The notes: generated from the letters alone by a model not told the origin. DNA of 5,385 nucleotides from Pseudomonadota bacterium (GCA_021795255.1 JAJYPQ010000312.1:1-5385), one strand, 5' to 3'; positions 1-5,103 are shown, counted from the first letter of the stretch. Numbers and translations are program-made.

Positions 1-67
1 CGACCATCAACTCGATCAAGGTAAAGCCGGCTTGGATACCGGCCACTACTGGGTTCTTTTTACGCAT
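1..67 (-). CDS. Type IV prepilin, N-terminal fragment (runs off left edge)
   Basis: Reading leftward from the ATG at 67-65 gives a 22-residue start with a basic leader (MRKKN) and then AGFTLIELMV. This is the prepilin peptidase signature: cleavage would fall after Gly14, Phe15 becomes the methylated first residue, and Glu5 of the mature protein (Glu19 here) is conserved. Such proteins are processed in the inner membrane and assembled into type IV pili or type II secretion pseudopili. The start is supported by AGGAG on the minus strand at 80-76, 8 nt before the ATG. The rest lies outside the window, so major pilin, minor pilin and pseudopilin cannot be told apart. The 5' leader contains an inverted repeat at 94-115. 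The family call is secure from the motif; the exact role is open. Confidence 0.92.
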   Translation of the reverse strand, partial: MRKKNPVVAGIQAGFTLIELMV

Positions 68-93
68 GGCTATAACTCCTCTCACCTCAATAG

Positions 94-115
94 CACCGGT
101 TCACGATGAACGGTG
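94..115. promoter_or_regulatory. Inverted repeat in the 5' leader of the prepilin gene
   Basis: The arms CACCGGTTCA (94-103) and TGAACGGTG (107-115) are complementary except for one bulged G, around a CGA loop. The repeat lies 27-48 nt upstream of the prepilin ATG and 14 nt from its ribosome binding site. It could be an operator or an mRNA hairpin in the leader. I see no convincing sigma-70 or sigma-54 promoter beside it, so its role is inferred from position only. Confidence 0.4.
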
Positions 116-244
116 TATGCGGGTAAACGTGCTGCATGATCCCTGCAATTTTTCCGGTTTTTCACTTAAGGGGCTTACAGGGGGATGTCTTTTAAAAACG
201 GGAGTTTATGATGTCGTAGGATATCGTTCGGTGTCGTTGGCGGG

Positions 245-273
245 TGGAACAAGTGGAGCAAAATTGGAGCAAA
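245..273. repeat. Three short direct repeats upstream of the prepilin gene
   Basis: TGGAACAAG (245-253), TGGAGCAAA (254-262) and TGGAGCAAA (265-273) lie in near-tandem order, with starts 9 and 11 nt apart. The last two copies are identical. They are about 180-205 nt upstream of the prepilin start and could be binding sites for an activator, or chance low-complexity. The rest of the gene-free stretch from 68 to 526 holds only weak elements: a poor promoter candidate at 385-413 and small ORFs without family resemblance. Confidence 0.3.
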
Positions 274-384
274 GCGCGCTGCTGTGACGCGGATTCCGCA
301 TACTGTATCTCCTCGCCTACGCGCAGCACAGCGTGTCCTCCCACGAGCGGTGTTGCATAGGGTGTGTTCGCGCCGGAGGATGAC

Positions 385-413
385 TTGACGCTACGGAATC
401 GGGCGATTACGTT
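385..413 (+). promoter_or_regulatory. Candidate sigma-70 promoter for the DUF4258/DUF2283 pair
   Basis: TTGACG (385-390, five of six consensus bases) is followed after exactly 17 nt by TACGTT (408-413, three of six). It is the best-placed promoter-like pair before the rightward two-gene module, leaving a leader of roughly 105-110 nt to the preferred TTG start at 527. The weak -10 keeps confidence low. Confidence 0.3.
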
Positions 414-526
414 AGGCAAATAGCCGATCCCGATTACGGTCCGGATCGCCGTCTGGGCCGTGGGTGGCCGTGAACCCAGTCAGGGCGGGGCAAGACGCGG
501 AACGGTATAGCCAAAGGAAGCTGCAC

Positions 527-790
527 TTGACTTCATACGTCATCACTAATCACGCTAGAGAGGAGATGGCTATCCGAGGTATAGCAGAACCGGTGCTTGA
601 TGCCGTCATGCGGAGTCCCGGGCAAATCGTTCCTGTGAGAGATGGCTTGATAGCCTACCAATCCGTAGTCTCTACTGATTCAGGCGGAGACGCGCTTATT
701 CGTGTCATTGTGACCGAAGGAGAGCCCCCGCCACTGCGGGTGGTGACGGTCTACCAAACAAGCAAGATCGCGAAATACTGGAGGACATGA
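527..790 (+). CDS. DUF4258-family small protein (putative toxin-like)
   Basis: I read this as an 87-aa protein starting at TTG 527. AAAGGAA (513-519) sits 7 nt before that TTG, and the family motif begins at once: NHAREEMAIRGI at residues 8-19, with His9, Arg11, Glu12, Met14, Arg17 and Gly18. The C-terminal segment VVTVYQTSKIAKYW (residues 72-85) is the other recognisable block. A longer reading from GTG 464 adds 21 residues with no family resemblance and no good ribosome binding site. DUF4258 proteins are small and have been compared with RelE-like mRNA-targeting toxins; no activity can be shown from sequence here. The stop codon overlaps the start of the DUF2283 gene by 1 nt, so the two are probably translated together. 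The family call is fairly sure; the toxin role is inference. Confidence 0.75.
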   Translation: MTSYVITNHAREEMAIRGIAEPVLDAVMRSPGQIVPVRDGLIAYQSVVSTDSGGDALIRVIVTEGEPPPLRVVTVYQTSKIAKYWRT

Positions 791-990
791 TGAAGGTACG
801 CTACGACCCTGAAACCGACACCCTCACGCTGCGACTCAGCGACCAGCCTGTGAGCGAAAGCGATGAAGCCAAGCCTGGGGTAATCCTCGACTTCGACAAA
901 GCCGGCAATGTCGTTGGTATAGAGATACTGAAAGCTTCTACGGTAGGCGTTATACCGCAGTCTATCGAGTACGCATACGGCGCGGCTTGA
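790..990 (+). CDS. DUF2283-family small protein (putative antitoxin partner)
   Basis: This 66-aa acidic protein starts MKVRYDPETDTLTLRL and continues with a segment containing GVILDFDKAGNVVGIEIL, ending in a short tail after KAS. The Y-D-x-D-x-L start, the ES-E turn and the GVILDFD/VGIEIL strands are characteristic of DUF2283. Two ATGs are possible, 787 and 790. I prefer 790 because GGAGG (780-784) lies 5 nt before it and only 2 nt before the other. The start overlaps the TGA of the DUF4258 gene, giving a tightly coupled pair. Small gene pairs of this kind are often proposed to be toxin-antitoxin modules, with DUF2283 as the antidote; that is context, not proof. The 3' end overlaps the degraded antidote pseudogene on the opposite strand. 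Confidence 0.8.
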   Translation: MKVRYDPETDTLTLRLSDQPVSESDEAKPGVILDFDKAGNVVGIEILKASTVGVIPQSIEYAYGAA

Positions 991-1272
991 TGCGCCCCCT
1001 GGCCGTGAGGTCAATGCCCAACGCCTTCATGACTGCCAGGGTCGTCTTGAGCGTAGGGTTCCATGCTAGCTAAAGGATTAGTCGAGTTGTTTACGCGACA
1101 GCCTAGTCTCGCGAGCGATCTGCGTCATACCATTGGCGCGCGCCACGATACCCCACGCATGAGCGATGAAGCCGGCGTCGCCCACCGCAAACGCCTCGGC
1201 CATGAACGCCGCCACCGCCTCGTCAGAAGATAGGTCCTCAGCAGGATCGTAGACCGTCAGTTTTTCGCTCAT
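962..1272 (-). pseudogene. Broken addiction-module antidote (HTH, HigA-like)
   Basis: From ATG 1272 the frame gives MSEKLTVYDPAEDL, a middle with AFAVGDAGFIAHAWGIVARANG, and the HTH segment MTQIARETRLSRKQL. This matches the addiction module antidote family, antitoxins of RelE/HigB-type toxins, usually about 95-100 aa. The frame is then broken. A TAA at 1080-1078 and a TAG at 1068-1066 interrupt it, and one base is missing near 1062-1061. After that 1-nt shift the conserved C-terminus reappears: NPTLKTTLAVMKALGIDL from 1060. Read through, the protein would have about 103 codons, the family's normal length, which shows decay rather than chance. It lies 14 nt after hicB in the same operon. No cognate RelE-like toxin is present. 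The 3' end, as marked, runs into the convergent DUF2283 gene and may not be the original stop. Confidence 0.85.
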
Positions 1273-1286
1273 CTTCTTTGTCCGCG

Positions 1287-1706
1287 TCAGGCAACCCGCA
1301 CATGAACGTGCTTGCCGAGCGCATTGGCGGCGGCCTCGATCTGGTCGAGTTTCGAGGCGTGACGCAAATCGAATAAGCGATCCACTTGCGGCATATGCCA
1401 CCCTAACCGGCGGGCGAGCTCAGCCTTCTTGATCCCTTGTTCGGTCATCTCTTGGTACACACCCAGCTTGGCGCATTCCAGCGCCGCCAGCCGCACGGTC
1501 TTTTGGCCGGCCGCGGGCTCGCTTGCGGCGGGTAGCGGTTTGCGGGCATCAATGTAGAACGGCAAGCCGGTTTCCAGCGCGTCGATGGCGTTCAGCAGGG
1601 CCTCCTCTTCGTCGGCACCGAAGGTGATCGCCTCGGGCACGTCGACAAACGTGACCAGCACGGTGCCGTCGTCGGGGGTCAGGGTCACAGGGTAGTCAAA
1701 CATCAT
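1287..1706 (-). CDS. hicB: HicB-family antitoxin with C-terminal HTH
   Basis: This is an intact 139-aa protein starting MMFDYPVTLTPDDG. Residues 3-60 form the HicB fold, with VPEAITFG and the acidic DEEEALLNAIDALE helix. Residues 70-139 carry the DNA-binding half, including KKAELARRLGWHMPQVDRLF (93-112) and LRHASKLDQIEAAANALG (114-131). HicB neutralises the HicA ribonuclease and represses its own operon. AAGGGG on the minus strand (1715-1710) lies 6 nt before the second ATG and 3 nt before the first, so the start may be either; an upstream GTG at 1718 is less likely. The gene begins 8 nt after the stop of the dead hicA and is followed after 14 nt by the broken antidote gene. With its toxin gone it is an orphan antitoxin, perhaps kept as a repressor or to neutralise HicA encoded elsewhere (inference). 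Confidence 0.93.
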   Translation of the reverse strand: MMFDYPVTLTPDDGTVLVTFVDVPEAITFGADEEEALLNAIDALETGLPFYIDARKPLPAASEPAAGQKTVRLAALECAKLGVYQEMTEQGIKKAELARRLGWHMPQVDRLFDLRHASKLDQIEAAANALGKHVHVRVA

Positions 1707-1714
1707 TCCCCCCT

Positions 1715-1894
1715 TCACTTCAAACCAAGTTGTCGCTTGATCGCGGCTTCCAACCCCTTTCCCATCTCGGCATTACCGCGCATGGGAAGGACGGGTTGCT
1801 TGCCGTTCAAAAACACCTTCAGATGCGAGCCTTTACGGGGTTGGAAGGTCGCTCCTTATTGCTCTAGCCATTTCTTCATCTGCTGAGAGTTCAG
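1715..1894 (-). pseudogene. hicA: Inactivated HicA toxin gene
   Basis: Upstream of hicB, the frame ending at TGA 1717-1715 reads NSQQMKKWLEQ-stop-GATFQPRKGSHLKVF, then a segment with GKQPVLPMRGNAEMGKGLEA and ending KRQLGLK. This is the short HicA mRNA interferase type: a double-stranded-RNA-binding-like fold with the catalytic His in GSH (codon 24, retained). Two defects remove function. A TAA at 1858-1856 replaces codon 13, and the position of the expected start reads CTG (1894-1892) instead of ATG. Apart from these, the 59 codons are collinear and uninterrupted, so decay looks recent. An internal restart at ATG 1879 would still meet the TAA. A short product starting at a later ATG (codon 38 or 44) would lack the catalytic His. 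Gene order hicA-hicB is the usual one. Confidence 0.88.
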
Positions 1895-1905
1895 GAGCGC
1901 ATCGT

Positions 1906-1933
1906 AACATAAGTGTTGTGTTTATCGAGTGAA
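1906..1933 (-). promoter_or_regulatory. Candidate promoter of the hicAB operon
   Basis: On the minus strand TTCACT (1933-1928) and TATGTT (1911-1906) each match the sigma-70 consensus at four of six bases and are separated by 16 nt. They lie just upstream of the decayed hicA start at 1894, where the operon promoter should be. HicB would be expected to bind near here, but I see no clear operator palindrome. Confidence 0.4.
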
Positions 1934-1960
1934 TGGCGGCAGGAGTGTTAGGTGGCGGAA

Positions 1961-1995
1961 CGCTTGTACGAAAAACGCCTAAGCCTTCACAATCC
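1961..1995 (+). repeat. Copy A of a composite short repeat (also at 5172-5220)
   Basis: Positions 1961-1986 match 5186-5211 at 24 of 26 bases; the shared core is TACGAAAAACG followed by CTAAGCCT. The adjoining 15 bases, AAGCCTTCACAATCC (1981-1995), are repeated exactly at 5172-5186. At the right-hand site the two modules occur in the order 15-mer, 19-mer, decayed 15-mer. The ancestral unit was therefore probably a tandem 34-nt repeat, of which this copy keeps 19-mer plus 15-mer. No coding use is apparent. It sits just upstream of the hicAB promoter and bounds the left side of the Rrf2/oxidoreductase interval. Confidence 0.7.
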
Positions 1996-2020
1996 AGGCC
2001 TTGCGCGCGGCCATACTATG

Positions 2021-2038
2021 GCACCGCCATGGCGGTGC
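2021..2038. terminator. Perfect 18-bp palindrome at the end of the unknown leftward remnant
   Basis: GCACCGCCATGGCGGTGC is its own reverse complement and can fold into a GC-rich hairpin; the flanking TAT/ATA bases extend it with one mismatch. It begins exactly at the TAG stop (2040-2038) of the leftward remnant, the position expected of a transcription terminator. No T-run follows on either strand, so it could instead be a protein-binding site or a weak or Rho-assisted terminator. Confidence 0.45.
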
Positions 2039-2317
2039 TATACCCGCCGCCCGATCTCTTTCAACAGCGCCCACGTAATCGCTCCTGTGAAGCGGCTTTG
2101 CCGACCGGCCCGGATGGCCTGGGTGTCCTTGGAAAACGCGTGGCGTAGTTGCTCGATGAGGCCCGAGTCGGAAAGCGCCTTGTCGGCGCCGTCCGTGGAC
2201 CCCGGACCTTTGCCCCAAGGCGTGCGTGCGTCTCGCGCATGCTCGGTCGAGGCTCAGATCCAGACTTTCGTGATCGTTAAGGAAGCGGTCTATAAAGAGA
2301 TCATCGGGACGCCCCAT
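2038..2317 (-). pseudogene. Frameshifted small gene of unknown function
   Basis: I do not recognise the family. One minus-strand frame begins at ATG 2317 with MGRPDDLFIDRFLNDHESLD and continues LSLDRA. A second frame, open from 2253 to a TAG at 2040-2038, carries a protein-like segment: ARDARTPWGKGP, then DKALSDSGLIEQLRHAFSKD and RFTGAITWALLKEIGRRV. The second frame has no ATG, GTG or TTG near its 5' end and is preceded by an in-frame TGA (2256-2254). The simplest reading is one gene of about 90-95 codons with a frameshift between about 2235 and 2255. Both halves have the mixed charged/amphipathic look of a soluble protein. No ribosome binding site precedes ATG 2317, which overlaps a minus-strand TATAAT. 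The coding nature is inferred from composition and frame continuity only. Confidence 0.4.
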
Positions 2318-2323
2318 TATAAT
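2316..2323. promoter_or_regulatory. TATAAT on both strands between the leftward remnant and the Rrf2 gene
   Basis: ATTATAAT contains a perfect -10 hexamer on the plus strand (2318-2323) and another on the minus strand (2321-2316). For the rightward Rrf2 gene (ATG 2364) it would place transcription start near 2330, leaving a leader of about 34 nt. Neither strand has a good -35 at 16-18 nt, as is common for regulated promoters. The minus-strand copy overlaps the ATG of the unknown remnant and so is unlikely to serve that start. Confidence 0.45.
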
Positions 2324-2363
2324 TGCGCTTTACCGTATCTGGATTATCTGCTAACGTCCGCGC

Positions 2364-2873
2364 ATGGCCGTTCTTGGAAAAGGCGTCGAGTACGCCCTGC
2401 ATTGCCTGCTCTATCTCAGCAACCCGCCGGACACGCACAGTCTGGCCGTGGGTGACATCGCCCGTTTCCAGGGGGTTTCGGAGACCTACCTTGCCAAGGT
2501 CTTCACCAAACTCAAGAAAGCCGGATTGGTACGCTCGGCACTCGGCGCCAAGGGGGGTTACGAATTGGCGAGATCTCCGGAGCAGATTACGTTCTGGGAC
2601 GTGGCGGTCGCCGTAGAGGGCGAGGTCCGCCTCTTCGAGTGCTGGAATATCCGCGAGAAGAGCGCGCTCTACCGCGGCAAACCCAAACCCGACTGGGCCC
2701 GGCGCGGACCCTGCACGATCCACCAGGTCATGATGGAGGCGGAGGCGCAAATCAAGGTGGCGCTGGCGGCGAAAACGCTGGCTTGGTTGGCGCACGAAGT
2801 CGACCGCAAGATCCCAAAACACCAGGAGCAGGCGGCACGATGGTTTCGGGAGATCATGTCGTCCGAGGCGTAA
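2364..2873 (+). CDS. Rrf2-family transcriptional regulator
   Basis: This is a 169-aa protein of typical Rrf2 length. Residues 1-72 form the winged helix-turn-helix: VGDIARFQGVSETYLAKVF is the HTH, and LKKAGLVRSALGAKGGYELA is the wing with its invariant GGY. A linker helix and dimerisation helix follow (residues about 122-160). Cysteines stand at 14, 93 (LFEC) and 117 (GPCTIH). Cys93 and Cys117 occupy the sensor region where IscR and NsrR hold an Fe-S cluster, but only two cysteines are present there, not three, so cluster binding or thiol redox sensing are both possible. The ATG at 2364 starts the HTH domain directly; no good ribosome binding site is visible. An oxidoreductase gene follows 62 nt downstream on the same strand, its likely target. 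Which named Rrf2 subfamily it belongs to cannot be told from sequence alone. Confidence 0.93.
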   Translation: MAVLGKGVEYALHCLLYLSNPPDTHSLAVGDIARFQGVSETYLAKVFTKLKKAGLVRSALGAKGGYELARSPEQITFWDVAVAVEGEVRLFECWNIREKSALYRGKPKPDWARRGPCTIHQVMMEAEAQIKVALAAKTLAWLAHEVDRKIPKHQEQAARWFREIMSSEA

Positions 2874-2935
2874 ATATTTTTCCTCTTAATTCGGATAATA
2901 TGGATCGCCATTCACGGCGTTATAAGGAGAGCACG
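2874..2935 (+). promoter_or_regulatory. AT-rich spacer with a possible promoter or operator for the oxidoreductase
   Basis: The 62 nt between the two genes are markedly AT-rich (TAAATATTTTTCCTCTTAAT near the stop) in a GC-rich neighbourhood. They contain GATAATAT (2894-2901), flanked by two GGAT copies, and a short CGCC/GGCG dyad around 2906-2919. A strong ribosome binding site, AGGAG (2925-2929), lies 6 nt before ATG 2936. A separate promoter under Rrf2 control is plausible; no clear -35 is visible. Confidence 0.35.
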
Positions 2936-4141
2936 ATGGAGAAATCGAAGAAACACCTGGTGATTGCAGGCGGTGGATTTGCCGGATTCTGGAGCGCTAT
3001 GAGCGCCGCGCGGCACGCCCTGGAGCTTGGGGTGCGCGATCACCTGACAATCACCCTCGTGAACCGCGACGAATACCTGGGGCTTCGGCCACGCTTCTAC
3101 GAAGCCGATCTCACTGGAGCCCGGCTAGCCCTCAGGAATTGGCTGGCGCCGCTTGGTATCGAGCTTGTCATCGGCGAGATCGCAAGCCTCATTCCGGCAT
3201 CCCGGCGCATGGAGTTCGTGAATGGGTCCCGTGTCGTCCCCGACATCATCTATGATCAACTGATTCTCGCAACCGGCAGCCGTCAGGCCTACCCCGATTT
3301 CGCCGAACGTGGCCGCGTATTCGACGTGGACACCTTCGCAAAGGCCACCACCCTGGACCAGCACCTGCGGGCGCTCGCCACAAAGGGCTTCCCGACACCG
3401 GCCTCGCGGACCTTCGTGGTGGTGGGGGCAAGCTTTACCGGGCTCGAAATCGTGACGGCGCTACCCTCAAAACTGGAAGGCCTTGCGCCGTCGATTCCAC
3501 GATTCGCGTTTCATCTCATGGAGCGGGCGCCAGAGATCGGGCAAGGTTATGCCCCCGACGCGCGCCAGTACATCACAAAGCGCCTGCAGCACTTAAGTAT
3601 CAGCGTACACACCGGCCAAGAGCCGCTCCGCCATGAAAACGGCCAGCTGATCCTGGCGGACAACCTGCGACTCCTTACCGACACCGTGATCGTCGCGACC
3701 GGCTTTACCGCAAGCCCCCTGGCCGCCGCATTCGGCGGGCCCCGGGACCGCCTGGGACGGCTTGCGGTGGATGCCTTCCTGCGTCTACCAGGGCACCCGG
3801 AGGTGCTGGCCGCAGGAGACATATCCTTGGCCAAAACCGATCCCGATCACTATGCGGTCATGTCCTGCCAGCACGCCATGCCGCAAGGCCGGGTCGCGGG
3901 TCACAATGCCGTAAGCCTCCTGTTCCACAAGGACCCCTTACCTTACGCGCAGCCGCGCTATAGAACCTGCCTGGATCTCGGTCCCGGAGACGCGCTCGTG
4001 ACCGCCGGCTGGGAACGCCCCATGAAGACGATCGGACCCGAAGCCAAGGCCATCAAGGCCGAAATCATCAACCAATGGGTCACTCCGCCCACGGACATCG
4101 CCGACACTCTGGCGATGGCATCCCCGATGGCCACCCTCTAA
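2936..4141 (+). CDS. FAD-dependent NAD(P)H oxidoreductase, type II NADH dehydrogenase-like
   Basis: This 401-aa protein has the two-dinucleotide-fold layout of the pyridine nucleotide-disulfide oxidoreductase/NDH-2 superfamily. FAD-binding GGGFAG is at residues 12-17, LILATGS at 109-115, the NAD(P)H fold VVVGASFTGLE at 161-171, VIVATGF at 251-257, and the FAD motif VLAAGD at 290-295. These enzymes oxidise NAD(P)H and pass electrons through FAD, often to quinone at the inner membrane. The NAD(P)H motif reads GASFTG where GAGFTG or GxGxxG is usual, so Ser166 replaces a conserved Gly. There is no redox-active CxxxxC after the first fold, which argues against disulfide reductases. The length is slightly below the roughly 430 aa of classic NDH-2, and I see no clear C-terminal membrane helix. 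The start at 2936 is fixed by AGGAG 6 nt upstream and by the GGGFAG fold; the open frame extends upstream to 2639 only as overlap with the regulator gene. The electron acceptor is unknown. Confidence 0.9.
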   Translation: MEKSKKHLVIAGGGFAGFWSAMSAARHALELGVRDHLTITLVNRDEYLGLRPRFYEADLTGARLALRNWLAPLGIELVIGEIASLIPASRRMEFVNGSRVVPDIIYDQLILATGSRQAYPDFAERGRVFDVDTFAKATTLDQHLRALATKGFPTPASRTFVVVGASFTGLEIVTALPSKLEGLAPSIPRFAFHLMERAPEIGQGYAPDARQYITKRLQHLSISVHTGQEPLRHENGQLILADNLRLLTDTVIVATGFTASPLAAAFGGPRDRLGRLAVDAFLRLPGHPEVLAAGDISLAKTDPDHYAVMSCQHAMPQGRVAGHNAVSLLFHKDPLPYAQPRYRTCLDLGPGDALVTAGWERPMKTIGPEAKAIKAEIINQWVTPPTDIADTLAMASPMATL

Positions 4142-4182
4142 CGCCCCACCGCCGGTCAGTAGCCCACAGTACCCATAGTAAC

Positions 4183-4225
4183 GATCACGCAAAACCGCGC
4201 TTGGATACAGGGGCGCGGTGTGATC
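4183..4225. repeat. Imperfect inverted repeat downstream of the oxidoreductase gene
   Basis: GATCA (4183-4187) pairs with TGATC (4221-4225), and ACCGCGC (4194-4200) with GCGCGGT (4213-4219), around a 12-nt loop with an internal bulge. It starts 42 nt after the stop codon. A stem-loop here could stabilise or end the rrf2-oxidoreductase transcript, but no T-run follows, so it is not a classic intrinsic terminator. Confidence 0.4.
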
Positions 4226-4514
4226 GCGGTCTTGGCACGATGAGCCCCGCCTTGCGCACCCTACCGCATCGGTGAAATCCTAAAGGCTTTTCTCGCCTTC
4301 ATGTCCGCTCGAGACTTCCCATGATCCGTCGTGCGGGCTGGTAATGGCCACCACGCCCTAAGTCGAATGCGCCATCCGTGCCGATACGGGAGCGCACAAC
4401 GTGGTCCTCGACGTCATAACCTTTGTCGAATGGCCGATGGCGGACCTTCGGGAATATCGGCCTCTTCCCAAAACAGCGGCCAAGGTGGCTGCGTACCCAT
4501 GACAATCCGCAACG
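4226..4514. other. Gene-free stretch, possible degraded coding sequence
   Basis: I recognise no gene here. Two overlapping readings look mildly protein-like. The plus strand, from about 4341, has an interrupting TAA and then RADTGAHNVVLDVITFVEWP, ending at a TGA near 4502. The minus strand, across about 4440-4300, has RPFDKGYDVEDHVV followed by RIGTDGAFDLGRGGHY. They are largely antisense to each other, so at most one is real. Neither has a credible start with a ribosome binding site, and codon third positions do not favour either. It is best treated as intergenic or a decayed gene. Confidence 0.25.
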
Positions 4515-4547
4515 ACAAAAAGAAAAGAGGGCGCAAACCTTGCGCCC
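4515..4547 (-). terminator. Rho-independent terminator of the leftward pilin-like segment
   Basis: On the minus strand GGGCGCAA (4547-4540) and TTGCGCCC (4536-4529) form a perfect 8-bp GC-rich stem with a 3-nt loop, followed at once by TCTTTTCTTTTTGT (4528-4515). This is a textbook intrinsic terminator. It begins 28 nt after the stop of the pilin-like coding segment, which suggests that segment is, or was until recently, the end of a real and well-expressed transcription unit. Confidence 0.9.
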
Positions 4548-4575
4548 CCCCCTTAAGACCGCTGTAATGTCGCTG

Positions 4576-4860
4576 TTACGGCGTGACCGAACCGTTAGGA
4601 CCGACCGAGGTCTCGCACAGCGCCACACCGGGCAGACACGCAGGCACAGTAACACCCGCACTATTAACCTGATTTACCCCTGACGCCGAGCCATCACCAA
4701 CCACGGCATTTATGATGTCATTGCCGAGATCCGCGTTCCCGCTGCAGGTCGTACCGGCCCCGATGGTGATGTAGATGGGGGCCGCTACGCCAGGCCCAAC
4801 CCAGGCGCCTGAGCTTGCGCCGCCCAATGTAGCGGATTGAGGGGCTGCAATATCGACTTC
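4576..4860 (-). pseudogene. Pilin-like C-terminal segment lacking its N-terminus
   Basis: The minus-strand frame ending at TAA 4578-4576 reads EVDIAAPQSATLGGASSGAW, then GPGVAAPIYITIGAGTTCSG, NADLGNDIINAVVGDGSASG, and ends VALCETSVGPNGSVTP. It is rich in Gly, Ala, Ser, Thr, Val and Asn, has no Lys or Arg over these 95 residues, and has three Cys (one mid-segment, two near the end). This composition is typical of the exposed globular domain of an exported pilin or other surface protein. The only possible starts are an internal TTG (4827-4825) and none near 4860; the frame is closed by a TGA at 4896-4894. IAAPQ sits where pilins have the conserved Pro near mature residue 22. In the frame shifted by 2 nt, FTLIE appears 23 codons earlier. 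It is either a pilin broken by a frameshift, or an N-terminus-less cassette recombined onto another gene. The pilin assignment is inference. Confidence 0.55.
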
Positions 4861-5061
4861 ACCACAATCCGTAAGATCAAAACGGCAGCGTACTCAATCA
4901 GGGTAAAGCTTAATAGTGAGGCGGCCATAAGCCACCAATCACGACGCTCAAGCCTCGCCGTATAGCCAAAAAACCCAAACTCAGCAACCGCGACAATCCG
5001 CAAGGTCTCGGCAACGTGTTTGGCCTGCTCACCATTGAGTCGCGTACAGTATCTTTACCAT
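4785..5061 (-). pseudogene. Degraded small membrane protein with an FTLIE string
   Basis: One minus-strand frame is open from 5054 to a TAG at 4787-4785. It reads LNGEQAKHVAETLRIVAVAE, then FGFFGYTA, RLERRDWW and LMAASLLSFTLIEYAAVLIL. Two hydrophobic segments (ETLRIVAVAEFGFFGYTA, and LMAASLL through AVLIL) are separated by a charged turn, the layout of a small two-helix membrane protein. No ATG lies in frame before the first helix; the best start with a purine-rich leader is ATG 5061, one frame away, so a frameshift in the first ten codons is likely. TTG 5003 would begin inside helix 1. After about 4860 the frame leaves sense-like sequence and runs over the pilin-like segment. FTLIE recalls a prepilin, but Ser rather than Gly precedes it, Arg interrupts the helix, and the upstream part is unlike a leader. 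I cannot name the family. Confidence 0.45.
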
Positions 5062-5103
5062 ATCCGCCCTTCTTGTCGTGCTCAAGACTCGCTTGTGAGT
5101 GGC

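Noticed and set aside
411..417. GTTAGGC, with GTTAGGT at about 1947, as integron attC cores
   Set aside because: No matching RYYYAAC partner with the attC stem layout is present, and gene orientations do not fit a cassette array.
192..419. Minus-strand 75-codon frame between the prepilin and the DUF4258 gene
   Set aside because: It has a TTG start without a ribosome binding site, no recognisable motif, and runs through the direct repeats at 245-273.
2301..2822. Long minus-strand open frame opposite the Rrf2 gene
   Set aside because: It is antisense to a clear family member and has no domain resemblance of its own.
2639..2935. Upstream extension of the oxidoreductase open frame by 99 codons
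   Set aside because: It overlaps the Rrf2 gene in another frame. The FAD fold and a strong ribosome binding site fix the start at ATG 2936.
4234..4258. TGGCAC followed by TTGC as a sigma-54 promoter
   Set aside because: The spacing between the elements is far longer than the 5 nt required, and no gene starts downstream.
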